DNA from: Streptomyces liliiviolaceus
Lineage (GTDB): Bacteria > Actinomycetota > Actinomycetes > Streptomycetales > Streptomycetaceae
Direction of reading: 5' to 3'
DNA: 64,000 bases
NCBI RefSeq assembly: GCF_018070025.1
Contig: NZ_JAGPYQ010000001.1
Coordinates: 6,634,001-6,698,000, forward strand
Positions 44,750 to 54,287 of the stretch are shown here, one piece after another. The stretch's first letter is position 1; each line of letters begins with the position of its first letter. The translations under genes were made by a program, and so were the position numbers. A model generated the notes under the pieces. It had not been told where the DNA came from, made no database searches, and saw nothing but the letters and a program-made list of their open reading frames with translations.

Positions 44750-45763
44750 TCAGTGTTCGTGAGGCTCGTACCCCGGAATCGTGCCGTCCGTCTTCTTGAC
44801 CAGGAACAGGCCCGCCATTCCCATGTCGGAGTGGCTCTGGACGTGGCAGTGGTACATCCACGCGCCCGCTCCGACGCCCTCCCCCGCGATGACCTGGAAG
44901 CCGAACGAGTCCGCGGGGCCCACGATCAGGTTGTCGACCACGCGGCTGGGGTCGTCCGGTCCGGTCAGCAGGCCGGTGCGGTTGTCCGCCCAGCGGTGAC
45001 CGTGCACATGGAACGTGTGGTAGTACTCGCCGTGCGTGATCGAGACGAACTCGACCCGGTCCCCCACCGTGGCCTCGAAGTTGGGGCTGTCGTGCCCCGG
45101 CCTGTTGTTGATCGTCATGTCGTTGAAGACGATGGTGTGGGTCTTGTCGGGGAGGATGTCACCCTCGCGGCGCACGATCACCGGCCCGTACAGGCCCTTG
45201 CGGATGCCGCCCGTACCGTGCTCGGTGCCGACGACATGGTCGTGGTAGTGCCAGTAGCCCGCGCTGCCCGCCCGCCAGGTTCCGTCCTTGCGGCGGCCGG
45301 GGGCATGGGTGCGCCAGGTGTACGTACGGGTGTCGCCCGGCTCGACATGCGACTTGCTCAGTTTCGTGCCGTCGCTGGAGACCTCGTAGTCCAGGCCGTG
45401 GACGTGCAGGCTCGCCGCCACGTCCAGCGTGTTCTCGACGTCGATGTACGCGGTGTCGCCCTCGTTGAGCTCGATCAGCGGCCCGGGGATCGTGGCCGCG
45501 CCCTTCTCGAACCCGTAGCCCAGCTGACCGTCGGCGAGCTTCTCGATGTACAGCTTGATGCGTCTGACCTCGCCGCCCGCGGGGGCGGTACGGAGCGCGG
45601 TGCTCGCTCTCGCCGCGCTGTCCGCGGACGTCGCGTCCTTCGCGGCGACGAGCGACAACGATGTCGCGACCGTGGCGACGGCGGCCCCGCCCATCATCAT
45701 CCGACGGCTGAACCCACGCCTGTCCATCGCGTCCGTGGTGGTCATGTCGTCCGTGGTGCCCAT
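44750..45763 (-). CDS. Two-domain small laccase (multicopper oxidase), Tat-exported
   Basis: The 337-aa protein is of SLAC/EpoA size. The N-terminus has a twin-arginine motif (MDRRGFSRR). All copper ligand groups are present: HVH (120, 122), HYHDH (172, 174, 176), HTFHVH (249, 252, 254) and [12 protein letters not shown] (305-316) with the type-1 Cys306 and axial Met316. These enzymes work as trimers oxidising phenols with reduction of O2 to water, outside the cell. ATG 45763 has GGGAGAG upstream; a TTG at 45778 is less likely. It is divergent from the sugar dehydrogenase/cupredoxin pair (251 bp), suggesting shared control and perhaps electron transfer. Confidence 0.93.
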   Translation of the reverse strand: MGTTDDMTTTDAMDRRGFSRRMMMGGAAVATVATSLSLVAAKDATSADSAARASTALRTAPAGGEVRRIKLYIEKLADGQLGYGFEKGAATIPGPLIELNEGDTAYIDVENTLDVAASLHVHGLDYEVSSDGTKLSKSHVEPGDTRTYTWRTHAPGRRKDGTWRAGSAGYWHYHDHVVGTEHGTGGIRKGLYGPVIVRREGDILPDKTHTIVFNDMTINNRPGHDSPNFEATVGDRVEFVSITHGEYYHTFHVHGHRWADNRTGLLTGPDDPSRVVDNLIVGPADSFGFQVIAGEGVGAGAWMYHCHVQSHSDMGMAGLFLVKKTDGTIPGYEPHEH

Positions 45764-46014
45764 GCCGAACTCTCCCAACCTGCAACGCGGTCAACGGAAT
45801 TGACGGGACTGGCGGGTGCGGTCGCGAATCCGGGAGGGGAGTCGACCGAACCGAGTGACAGAGACGAACTGGTGAGACGGTAGTGGCATCGCCTTCGTTT
45901 ATCCACACTCAGGACAAAGTTTGTTGGATACCGGTCATACCTATTGGCGAGTTCCGCGAAAAGGTCTAGCTTCCATGGCGCTGTTGCTGTGACCGAGGAG
46001 GATGGGGTGACCAC

Positions 46015-48522
46015 ATGCGGCCCACACCGCATCAAACGCCACTGACCGTACGGACGTTGGGCAGAGCAAGACGGAGAGGCTGGGCAGCCGCACTGGCTGC
46101 CGGAGTCGTCGCCGCCGGTGTCCTCTCGGGGCCGGCCGCGAGCGCGCGCCCCGCACCCGAGCCGCCCCTGACAACGATGTCGATCAAGTCGCCCCCCGGC
46201 GGCTCCGATGTACGCGTGCTGATCTACCACGGGTCCGCGGCCGGCGGCGACGAGTCGCCCGTCGTCAACGCCGGTATCGAGGCGATCGAGGACATCGGCC
46301 AGAGCGGCCCCGCGGCCGGGCGCTTCAAGGTGACGGCCACGGACGACGCCTCCGTCTTCACCGACGAGACGGAACTCGGCCTCTACAACGCCGTCGTCTT
46401 CCTGACCGGCGGCGGTGACATCCTCGATCCGGAGCAGGAGGCGGGTCTGGAGTCGTACATGGAGGCCGGCGGCGGCTTCCTCGGCATCCACGACGCGGCC
46501 CGCGCCGAGCCGTACTCGGACTGGTTCACCGGACTCGTCGGCGCCCGTCCGGCCGCGAACAGCCCGACGAACGTACAGCGGGCGACCGTCGAGGTCGGTG
46601 ACCGTCAGCATCCGGCCACCAAGGATCTGCCGCTGCAGTGGAAGCGCCCCGACCAGTGGCTGAACTGGACCAAGAACCCGTCCGGCGACGTGCACACGGT
46701 GGCCCGCGTCCGCGAGTCGACGTACACGCCGGGCACGAGCGCCAACGGCGCCGACCACCCCGTGTCCTGGTGCCGTGACTACGACGGCGGCCGGTCCTTC
46801 TACACCGGCATGGGCGGTACGGAGTCCTCGTACGACGAGACGGAGTTCCGCTCGCATCTGCGCGGGGCGCTCGCCTGGACGACCCGGATCTCGCAGGCCG
46901 ACTGCAAGGCCACGATCAACGCCAACTACAAGGCGGAGCGGCTGACCCAGCCCAACCAGCCGGGCCAGAACGACCAGATCGGCGAGCCGCACGGCCTGGT
47001 GACCGCGCCCGACGGCCGCGTGTTCTACATCGGCCGCGGCGGCGCCGACTCGTCGCAGCCGGTCATCACGGACTGGAACAACCCGGACGTCGGCAAGGGC
47101 AAGGGCGAGATCCACGTCTACGACCCGAAGACCAAGAAGGTCACGCTGGCCGGCACGCTCAACGTCTTCGGCAACAAGGGCGGCGGCGACGAGCTGATCA
47201 AGGTCGAGGAGGGCCTGCTCGGCATCGAGCTGGACCCCCGGTTCGAGGACAACGGCTGGGTGTACCTGCACTACACCCCGCACTCGCGGATCGACCGTGA
47301 CAAGCAGATGGCCGAGCGGTACGTCTCCCGCTTCACGTACAACTCGAACACCGCCAAGCTGGATCTGAACAGCGAGAAGGTCCTGCTCAAGTGGCCGGTC
47401 CAGATCCACAGCTGCTGCCACTCGGGCGGCGGTCTGGCCTGGGACTCCAAGAGCAACCTGTACATCGCCACCGGTGACAACAACTCCAGCGGCTTCAGCG
47501 ACGGTTACTCGGGCAACAACCCGCAGCCGAACTACAAGGGCGTCTCCTTCGCCGACGCGCGCCGCACGGCGGGCAACACCAACAACCTCAACGGCAAGAT
47601 CCTGCGCATCCACCCGGAGCAGGACGGCACGTACACGCTGCCCGAGGGGAACCTCTTCACGGGCAAGGAAACCGCCGAGGGCGGCGGCAAGACGCGTGGC
47701 GAGATCTATGTGATGGGCGTCCGCAACCCGGCGCGCATCTCGATCGACAAGAAGACCGACACGCTGTACGCGGGCTGGGTCGGCCCGGACGCGGGGTCGC
47801 CGTCGACGACCTGGGGTCCGGCGAAGTACGACACGTTCGCCGCGATCACCAAGCCGGGCAACCACGGCTGGCCGTACTGCATGGGCAACAAGCAGCCCTA
47901 CCGGGACCGCAACCTGCCCGATCCGACGAAGCCGCTGGGCTGGTACGACTGCAACGCGCCGAAGAACGAGTCCCCGAACAACGACGGTCTCGTGAACCTG
48001 CCGCCGGTCACGTCGAACACCATCTGGTACTCGCCCCAGGGCGGCGGCCCGGACTACCCGCGGGACGCCAACGGCATCCCGTCGTACAAGACCGCGGAGC
48101 AGAAGTTCCTGCTGCCGTGGCTCAAGGGCGGCGGCCAGGCCGCCATGGACGGACCGGTCTACCGGTACGACGGCACGCTGGCGAACGCCGCCAAGTGGCC
48201 CTCGTACTGGGACGGCAAGTGGTTCGTGGGCGACTTCTACGACGCCGACCAGCCGCGGCACGCCGTGCTGCTCGACCCGAAGACGGCCGGACAGGGCGGC
48301 ATCCCGGTGCACGCCGAGTCCCTGAAGAAGATCATCCCCATCGGCAACGACGGCATCAAGAACCTCATGGACTGGAAGTTCGGCCCGGACGGCACGCTGT
48401 ACGTCCTCGACTACGGCCGCGGCTTCTTCACCTCGGACTCCAAGTCCGCGCTGTGGCAGGTGACGTACAAGGGCGGCGGCCCCACTCCCGCCGCCTCTCA
48501 GCTCGCCAGGGAGGCGCAGTGA
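46015..48522 (+). CDS. Secreted ThuA-like plus PQQ-type sugar dehydrogenase fusion
   Basis: The 835-aa protein has an N-terminal signal peptide (basic start, hydrophobic 22-40, cleavage near ASARPA). Residues about 66-296 form a ThuA-like glutamine-amidotransferase-type fold (VRVLIYHG, GGGFLGIHDA). Residues about 318-820 form a soluble glucose/sorbosone-dehydrogenase beta-propeller, beginning GEPHGLVTAPDGRVFYIG, with SCCHSGGGLAWD (His465, vicinal Cys467-468, His469) and GEIYVMGVRNPARI. PQQ-dependent oxidation of a sugar or sugar derivative outside the cell is the likely activity; the ThuA part may handle 3-keto-sugars. Its TGA overlaps the GTG of the cupredoxin gene (GTGA), so the proteins are made together. 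Confidence 0.87.
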   Translation: MRPTPHQTPLTVRTLGRARRRGWAAALAAGVVAAGVLSGPAASARPAPEPPLTTMSIKSPPGGSDVRVLIYHGSAAGGDESPVVNAGIEAIEDIGQSGPAAGRFKVTATDDASVFTDETELGLYNAVVFLTGGGDILDPEQEAGLESYMEAGGGFLGIHDAARAEPYSDWFTGLVGARPAANSPTNVQRATVEVGDRQHPATKDLPLQWKRPDQWLNWTKNPSGDVHTVARVRESTYTPGTSANGADHPVSWCRDYDGGRSFYTGMGGTESSYDETEFRSHLRGALAWTTRISQADCKATINANYKAERLTQPNQPGQNDQIGEPHGLVTAPDGRVFYIGRGGADSSQPVITDWNNPDVGKGKGEIHVYDPKTKKVTLAGTLNVFGNKGGGDELIKVEEGLLGIELDPRFEDNGWVYLHYTPHSRIDRDKQMAERYVSRFTYNSNTAKLDLNSEKVLLKWPVQIHSCCHSGGGLAWDSKSNLYIATGDNNSSGFSDGYSGNNPQPNYKGVSFADARRTAGNTNNLNGKILRIHPEQDGTYTLPEGNLFTGKETAEGGGKTRGEIYVMGVRNPARISIDKKTDTLYAGWVGPDAGSPSTTWGPAKYDTFAAITKPGNHGWPYCMGNKQPYRDRNLPDPTKPLGWYDCNAPKNESPNNDGLVNLPPVTSNTIWYSPQGGGPDYPRDANGIPSYKTAEQKFLLPWLKGGGQAAMDGPVYRYDGTLANAAKWPSYWDGKWFVGDFYDADQPRHAVLLDPKTAGQGGIPVHAESLKKIIPIGNDGIKNLMDWKFGPDGTLYVLDYGRGFFTSDSKSALWQVTYKGGGPTPAASQLAREAQ

Positions 48523-50759
48523 CGCGCGTGAGAAACATCGGCAGGCGAAGAACTGGACGGCTGTGGACGGCACTTGCCGCCGCGCTGCTGATGGTGCTGG
48601 GGCTCGCCTCCACCTCGGCGACCGGCCAGACCGACAACACCCCGTCCCGGGCGGGCGCCGCGGCGCAGACGCTCACCTGGACGGCCGGTGACGACATCAC
48701 CAAGTACGCGTCCGCGCCCACGACGGCGGTCGCGGGCCCGACGACGATCGTCTTCGAGAACAGCGAGGCGACCGGCAACACCATGGGCATGCCGCACACG
48801 TTGACGTTCGACGTGTCGGACCCGGAGTACCAGAACGACGTCCCGCTGAACATCCTGGCCAACCCGAACGACGACCAGGGCGGCAAGCACACCGCCGAGG
48901 TGACGCTCTCACCCGGCCGCTACCGCTACTTCTGCACGATCCCCGGCCACGGCCAGATGCAAGGCATCCTGGTGGTCACCGAGGGCACCGGCGAGGACAC
49001 CACCGCGCCGGAGACCGCGGCCGAGGTCACCGGCACGAAGAACGCGGACGGCGCGTACGTCGGTTCGGCGACCGTGGCGCTCAGCGCGACGGACACGGGC
49101 GGTTCGGGCGTCGAGCGCATCGAGTACGCCATCGGTGACGAGGGCGCCTGGCAGCCGTACACCACGCCTGTCGTGGTCGACCAGGTCGGCGCCCAGAAGG
49201 TCCGCTACCGGGCGATCGACAAGGCCGGGAACACGTCCGCGGAGAAGGCGGAGCAGTTCACGGTGGTGGCCCCGCCGACGGACGACACGACCGCGCCGGA
49301 CACCTCGGCGACGGTGACGGGTGAGAAGAACGCGCAGGGCGAGTACGTCTCCATGGCGACCGTCACGGTGACGGCCTCCGACACCGGTTCCGGCGTCAAC
49401 ACCATCGAGTACGCGCTCGGTGACGCCGGTGCCTGGCAGGCGTACACCGCTCCGGTGATGGTCCACGAGGTCGGCGCGCACAAGGTGCGGTTCCGGGCGA
49501 CGGACAAGGCGGGCAACGTGGCCGCCGAGAAGTCGGTGTCGTTCACCGTCGTCGCGCCGCCGGTCGAGGACACCACTCCCCCGGTGACCGGTGTGAGCGT
49601 CGAGGGCACGAAGAACTCCTCCGGTGCGTACATCAACAGCGCCAAGGTGACGGTGACCGCGACCGACGCGCACGGCGGCTCCGGGGTGGACAAGATCGAG
49701 TACTCGCTCGACGGCGGCCCCTACCTCGCGTACACCGCTCCCGTGGTGGTCGACCGCGTGGGCGCGCACTCGGTGGTCTACCGGGCCAGCGACAAGGCGG
49801 GCAACACCTCGGACGCCCGTACGGTGAGCTTCACGGTCACCCCGGGCGGCGGGGTGCCGGCGCCCAACTGCGCCGAGTACGACGAGCGGTTGACCGTCAT
49901 CGTCGGCACGGTCGACTCGGGTGTGCCGAACCGGATCACCAACAGCCGGTGCCGCATCAACGAGTTGATCGAGGACGAGAAGGAGTGGACGTCCCACGCG
50001 CTGTTCCTCAAGCACGTGACGGCGGTCCTCAAGACCCTCCTCAAGGACGGCGTGATCGTCCAGCGCGAGTACGACCTGATCGACGCGGCGGCCGACGAGT
50101 CGGGCATCGGCGATCCCGGCCAGACCGAGGGCTACCGCACGATCATGGACGGTACGCAGGACACCTTCGGCAAGTGGCAGCACGTGGGCGGCGGTTCGTT
50201 CGGCCTGAACGGCGACGGCACCATCACGTCGGGCACGACGCGCGACGGCCTGGGCATGCTGTGGTTCCCCGAGCGCAAGTACGGGGACTTCTCGCTGAAG
50301 CTCCAGTGGCGTGACGACGCGCCGGGCACGGGCAACGCCAACTCCGGTGTGTTCGTCCGGTTCCCGCAGGTCCACAACCACCCGGAGGAGTCCCGGCCGG
50401 AGTGGGTCGCCATCAAGTACGGGCACGAGATCCAGGAGTTCGACAGCCCCACCGGCGACATGTACAAGACCGGTTCGGTCTACGGCTTCGACCGGGTGGG
50501 CCTGGCCGGTGCCGGTGTCACCCAGAAGGGCACCTGGAACGACTACGAGATCCGCGTGGTGGACCAGCACTACTCGATCTACCGCAACGGCGTGCTGATC
50601 AACGAGTTCGACAACATCGGCGGTCAGGACTTCACCCCGCCCCGCTCGGACGACCCGGGCACGGACGGGCGGCGGTTCGCCTCCGGCTACATCGGACTCC
50701 AGGTGCACGGCACGACGGACGTGGTGTCGTACCGGGACGTCAGGATCAAGGAGCTGTGA
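48519..50759 (+). CDS. Secreted cupredoxin / OmpL47-repeat / DUF1080 modular protein
   Basis: The 746-aa protein has a signal peptide (cleavage near ASTSATG). Residues about 50-155 form a type-1 copper domain with a full ligand set: His93 (GMPHTLTF), Cys139, His144 and Met147 (C-x4-H-x2-M). Three near-identical Ig-like OmpL47-type repeats follow (about 161-250, 253-345, 347-440), each beginning DTTAP or DTTPP and ending KAGNTS-like then FTV. A small helical Cys-containing linker (about 450-535) precedes a C-terminal DUF1080/3-keto-disaccharide hydrolase-like lectin fold (about 540-746). Start GTG 48519 overlaps the upstream stop. It plausibly carries electrons from the sugar dehydrogenase and binds or cleaves the oxidised glycan. 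Confidence 0.85.
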   Translation: MTRVRNIGRRRTGRLWTALAAALLMVLGLASTSATGQTDNTPSRAGAAAQTLTWTAGDDITKYASAPTTAVAGPTTIVFENSEATGNTMGMPHTLTFDVSDPEYQNDVPLNILANPNDDQGGKHTAEVTLSPGRYRYFCTIPGHGQMQGILVVTEGTGEDTTAPETAAEVTGTKNADGAYVGSATVALSATDTGGSGVERIEYAIGDEGAWQPYTTPVVVDQVGAQKVRYRAIDKAGNTSAEKAEQFTVVAPPTDDTTAPDTSATVTGEKNAQGEYVSMATVTVTASDTGSGVNTIEYALGDAGAWQAYTAPVMVHEVGAHKVRFRATDKAGNVAAEKSVSFTVVAPPVEDTTPPVTGVSVEGTKNSSGAYINSAKVTVTATDAHGGSGVDKIEYSLDGGPYLAYTAPVVVDRVGAHSVVYRASDKAGNTSDARTVSFTVTPGGGVPAPNCAEYDERLTVIVGTVDSGVPNRITNSRCRINELIEDEKEWTSHALFLKHVTAVLKTLLKDGVIVQREYDLIDAAADESGIGDPGQTEGYRTIMDGTQDTFGKWQHVGGGSFGLNGDGTITSGTTRDGLGMLWFPERKYGDFSLKLQWRDDAPGTGNANSGVFVRFPQVHNHPEESRPEWVAIKYGHEIQEFDSPTGDMYKTGSVYGFDRVGLAGAGVTQKGTWNDYEIRVVDQHYSIYRNGVLINEFDNIGGQDFTPPRSDDPGTDGRRFASGYIGLQVHGTTDVVSYRDVRIKEL

Positions 50760-50782
50760 CACCCGACTAGTCAACTGCTAGA

Positions 50783-51796
50783 TCAGTTCTCCTTCTTGGC
50801 CCTGCTCGGCTGTACCCGCTTCGGCTCGCCCGGCATCTTCGGGTACTCGGGCGGGTACGGCAGATCGCCCAGCCCGTGGTCGCGTTCGTCACGGGAGGCG
50901 AGTTCGAGCAGGGCTTCGAGGGAGTAGGCGTGTTCGTCCATGTCCGCGTGCACATCGCCGAGTTCGGCGAAGCGCGCGGGCATGGTCGCGAGATCGAAGT
51001 CCCGGGGCACGGCCTCACCGACCTCGTCCCAGGTGAGGGGCGCCGACACCGGCGCGTGCGGCCGGGGGCGTACCGAATAGGCGGAGGCGATCGTGCGGTC
51101 GCGGGCCGTCTGGTTGTAGTCGACGAAGATCTTCTCGCCCCGCTCCTCCTTCCACCAGGCCGTGGTCACCTGGTCCGGCATCCGGCGCTCCAGCTCACGT
51201 CCGACGGCGATCGCGGCCCGGCGGACCTGGGTGAACGTCCAGCGCGGCTCGATCGGCACGAAGACGTGCAGTCCCCGGCCGCCGGAGGTCTTGGGGAAGC
51301 CGCGCAGCTCCCCGTACTCGTGCAGCACCTCGCGCAGCTCATGGGCGGCGCGCACCGCGTCGGCGTAGTCCGTGCCCGGTTGCGGGTCGAGGTCGATGCG
51401 CAGTTCGTCCGGCCGGTCGACGTCGTCCCGGCGTACGGGCCAGGGGTGGAAGGTGAGCGTGCCGAACTGGGCGGCCCACAGGACGGCGGCGACCTCGGTG
51501 GGGCACATCTCGTCGGCGCTGCGGCCGCTGGGGAAGGCGATGTGCGCGGTGGGGATCCAGTCGGGCATGTTCTTGGGCGCCCGCTTCTGGAAGAAGGACT
51601 CGCCGCCGACGCCCTCGGGGTAGCGCTCCAGGGTCGTGGGCCGGTTCCGCAGCGCGCGCAGGATGCCGGGGCCGACCGCGAGGTAGTACCGGGCGAGGTC
51701 CAGCTTCGTGAAGCCGCGCTCCGGGAAGAAGACCCTGTCCGGGCTGGACAGCCGTACCGTCCTGCCCGCCGCCTCCAGCTCCACCGCATCCGCCAT
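50783..51796 (-). CDS. LigD-type polymerase/primase domain protein (stand-alone)
   Basis: The 337-aa protein is the polymerase part of bacterial LigD: start VELEAAGRTVRLSSPDRVFFP, the catalytic acidic pair in RIDLDPQPG, KTSGGRGLHVFVP and YNQTARDRTIASAYSVRP. It adds nucleotides, often ribonucleotides, at DNA ends or gaps. ATG 51796 is preferred to 51832. A TACCGT -10 (51804-51809) ends 7 nt before it, so it may be leaderless. It is divergent from an ATP-dependent ligase gene, while ligase and nuclease domains are not fused as in mycobacterial LigD. Confidence 0.9.
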   Translation of the reverse strand: MADAVELEAAGRTVRLSSPDRVFFPERGFTKLDLARYYLAVGPGILRALRNRPTTLERYPEGVGGESFFQKRAPKNMPDWIPTAHIAFPSGRSADEMCPTEVAAVLWAAQFGTLTFHPWPVRRDDVDRPDELRIDLDPQPGTDYADAVRAAHELREVLHEYGELRGFPKTSGGRGLHVFVPIEPRWTFTQVRRAAIAVGRELERRMPDQVTTAWWKEERGEKIFVDYNQTARDRTIASAYSVRPRPHAPVSAPLTWDEVGEAVPRDFDLATMPARFAELGDVHADMDEHAYSLEALLELASRDERDHGLGDLPYPPEYPKMPGEPKRVQPSRAKKEN

Positions 51797-51889
51797 GCGA
51801 GCCACGGTAGGCGTACCGCGTACACCTCGCATATCAGGAGCCGCATCACATGTCGGGCGATTATTCGCGTATCACCGCAGAATCGGTGT

Positions 51890-52960
51890 ATGGATCTGCC
51901 GGTGATGCCGCCCGTGAAGCCCATGCTCGCCAAGTCCGCGGCGCGGATTCCGCCGGGCATGCACTACGAGGCGAAGTGGGACGGGTTCCGGGCGATCGTC
52001 TTCCGTGACGGGGACGAGGTCGAGATCGGCAGCCGTAACACGAAGTCCCTGGTCAGGTACTTCCCCGAGCTGGTGGAGGCGCTGCGGGAACGGTTGCCGG
52101 AGCGCTGCGTGGTGGACGGCGAGATCGTGGTCGCGCGGGGTGGACGGCTCGACTTCGACGCGCTCTCCGAGCGCATCCATCCGGCGGCCTCCCGGGTGAA
52201 GACCCTCTCGGAGCGCCGGCCCGCGTCGTTCGTGGCGTTCGACCTGCTCGCGCTGGCCGACGAGTCGCTGCTGGACGCCCCCCTCTCCGAGAGGCGGGCC
52301 CTGCTGGAGACCGCGCTGTCCGGCAGCACGGCTCCCGTGCACCTGGCGCCGGCGACGACGGACATCGAGGTGGCGCGGCAGTGGTTCGAGCAGTATGAGG
52401 GGGCCGGGCTCGACGGAGTGGTCGCGAAACCGCTCACCCTGCGCTACGGGCAGGACGAACGCCTGATGTTCAAGATCAAGCACGAGCGCACGGCGGACGT
52501 GGTGGTGGCGGGCTACCGGCTCCACAAGAGCGGGCCCGTCGTCGGCTCGCTGCTGCTCGGCCTGTACGACGACGAGGGCACGTTGCAGCACGTCGGGGTC
52601 TGCGCGGCCTTCACGATGAAGCGGCGCGAGGAGCTGATCGGGGAGCTGGCCCCGCTGCTCATGGAGTCGCCCGCCGGGCATCCGTGGGCGGCCTGGGCCA
52701 AGGAGTCGGCGCACGAGTCGGCGCGGCTGCCGGGCGCGCCCAGCCGCTGGACGGGCAAGAAGGACCTGTCCTGGATTCCGCTGCGGCCGGAACTGGTGTG
52801 CGAGGTGGCGTACGAGCACATGGAGAACGGCGCGCGCTTCCGGCACATGGCGCGCTTCCGCCGCTGGCGCCCGGACCGTACGCCGGAGAGCTGTACGTAC
52901 GCCCAGCTGGAGGAGCCGGTCGGTTACGACCTCGCGGACATTCTGGGACCGCGGGGCTGA
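51890..52960 (+). CDS. ATP-dependent DNA ligase (LigC/LigD-ligase type)
   Basis: The 356-aa protein has the adenylation Lys29 in EAKWDG (motif I, KxDG), motif III (FVAFDLLAL), motif IV (EGLDGVVAK-like: AGLDGVVAKPL), motif V (MFKIKHERTADVVV) and a C-terminal OB-fold (WIPLRPELVCEVAYEHMENG...RFRRWRPDR). It seals nicks using ATP, in end-joining or base-excision repair. Start ATG 51890; the open frame upstream is antisense to the polymerase gene. No Ku gene lies in this window, so the partner system is elsewhere or the pair serves gap repair. Confidence 0.92.
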   Translation: MDLPVMPPVKPMLAKSAARIPPGMHYEAKWDGFRAIVFRDGDEVEIGSRNTKSLVRYFPELVEALRERLPERCVVDGEIVVARGGRLDFDALSERIHPAASRVKTLSERRPASFVAFDLLALADESLLDAPLSERRALLETALSGSTAPVHLAPATTDIEVARQWFEQYEGAGLDGVVAKPLTLRYGQDERLMFKIKHERTADVVVAGYRLHKSGPVVGSLLLGLYDDEGTLQHVGVCAAFTMKRREELIGELAPLLMESPAGHPWAAWAKESAHESARLPGAPSRWTGKKDLSWIPLRPELVCEVAYEHMENGARFRHMARFRRWRPDRTPESCTYAQLEEPVGYDLADILGPRG

Positions 52961-53132
52961 ATCGGCCCGGACGTATTTCCGCCGCCCAACGCCCTTGCGC
53001 GGCAGCCCTGTTGGGTACGTCTCCCGCGTACGACCCTCGCCCTGCGGTACGGCACCGCCGGTTGGACCGCCGCGCCCTCCCGACCGCTCCCGTGACCCGC
53101 TCGGACCAGCGCACGCCTTCGATCTTGGCTCA

Positions 53133-53160
53133 TTGGGTACGTATTCGTTGAACCTATAAC
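53133..53160 (+). promoter_or_regulatory. Candidate promoter of the DUF3048 lipoprotein gene
   Basis: TTGGGT (53133-53138) and TATAAC (53155-53160) are separated by 16 nt, in an unusually AT-rich patch, 26 bp before the GTG at 53186. The -10 matches five of six consensus bases. Confidence 0.5.
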
Positions 53161-53185
53161 CCGACAAACGACGAAACGGGGCACG

Positions 53186-54226
53186 GTGGCCACGGTACGC
53201 AGGAGACGAACGGGGCGGACGGGGCGTTCGAGGCGCTCGGCCATGACGACGACACTGCTGGTCACCCTGCTGGCGGGTGCCGCGGCGACGGCCTGCACGC
53301 GCGCTGAGCCGCTCGACGACAAGCAGCGCGGAAACATGCCGCCCCGCACGGGCAGCACGGGCAGCACGGAGGGCGCGCAGGGCACCGGCGCCCCGGCGAG
53401 TCCGGCGCCGCGGGCCGCCTCCCCGCTCGTCGTGAAGATCGACAACGTGCCCGGCGCCCGCCCGCAGACCGGACTGGACGCCGCCGACGTCGTGTACGCC
53501 GAGCAGGTCGAGGGCGGTCTCAGTCGGCTGATGGCGGTGTACGCGACCCGCCTGCCGAAGGCGATCGGGCCGGTGCGCAGTGCGCGCGAGTCGGATCTGG
53601 AACTGCTGCGCCAGTTCCACAAGCCGACCCTCGCCTTCTCGGGGGCCCAGAAGAAGCTGCTGCCGCTGATCGACAGCGCGCCGCTGCAGACCGCCCTGCC
53701 GGAGGAGAAGACGAGCGCGTACTACCGGGGCACGGACAAGCCCCAGCCGCACAACCTCTATCTGCGGCCCCAGCGGCTGCTGACGGGCACGCCGGGGGCC
53801 GACGCGCTGACGACGGGCTTCCGGTACGGGGCCGCGCCCGCGGGAGGTACCGCCGAGAGCGCGCGTACGGTCCGCTTCCCGCAGGCCCGTTTCACCTTCG
53901 ACTGGTCGCGGGACCAGCGGCGCTGGCTGGTGTCGATGGACGGGACGCCGACGGTGACGACCGGTGGGAAGCGGGTGGGCGCGTCGACGGTCGTCGTGCA
54001 GTACGTGAACATCCGTGAATCCCGGTACCACGACTACCTCGGGAACGTCACGCCCTACACGGAGACGGTGGGGTCGGGGACGGCGAAGGTGCTGCGTGAC
54101 GGGAAGGCGTTCGATGCGGCGTGGGCGCGGCCGCTCGCGACGGGTGGGACGGAGTTCACCACCCCCTCCGGCGCGCCGATGAACTTCGCGAAGGGTCAGG
54201 TGTGGGTGGTGTTCGCCCGAGCGTGA
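53186..54226 (+). CDS. DUF3048 (YerB-like) secreted lipoprotein
   Basis: The 346-aa protein has a basic N-terminus, a hydrophobic segment and a lipobox-like ATAC around Cys37, then a low-complexity Gly/Ser/Thr/Pro spacer. The body matches DUF3048: VVKIDNVPGARPQTGLDAADVVYAEQVEGG in part, PIGPVRSAR and the late FTTPSGAPMNFAKGQVWVVF. Function is unknown; the fold was described for the Bacillus YerB family. It would be anchored on the outer membrane face. It has its own promoter and is followed by repeats and a terminator hairpin. Confidence 0.82.
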   Translation: MATVRRRRTGRTGRSRRSAMTTTLLVTLLAGAAATACTRAEPLDDKQRGNMPPRTGSTGSTEGAQGTGAPASPAPRAASPLVVKIDNVPGARPQTGLDAADVVYAEQVEGGLSRLMAVYATRLPKAIGPVRSARESDLELLRQFHKPTLAFSGAQKKLLPLIDSAPLQTALPEEKTSAYYRGTDKPQPHNLYLRPQRLLTGTPGADALTTGFRYGAAPAGGTAESARTVRFPQARFTFDWSRDQRRWLVSMDGTPTVTTGGKRVGASTVVVQYVNIRESRYHDYLGNVTPYTETVGSGTAKVLRDGKAFDAAWARPLATGGTEFTTPSGAPMNFAKGQVWVVFARA

Positions 54227-54287
54227 CGGACCGCTGCGCGGCGGCCTGGCGTACGACCGTCACCTGCGGGCCCGGTGGGGGCTGGCC

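Noticed and set aside
41836..51000. A specialised-metabolite gene cluster
   Set aside because: No PKS, NRPS, terpene or RiPP core gene occurs; the genes are secreted degradative and redox proteins and regulators.
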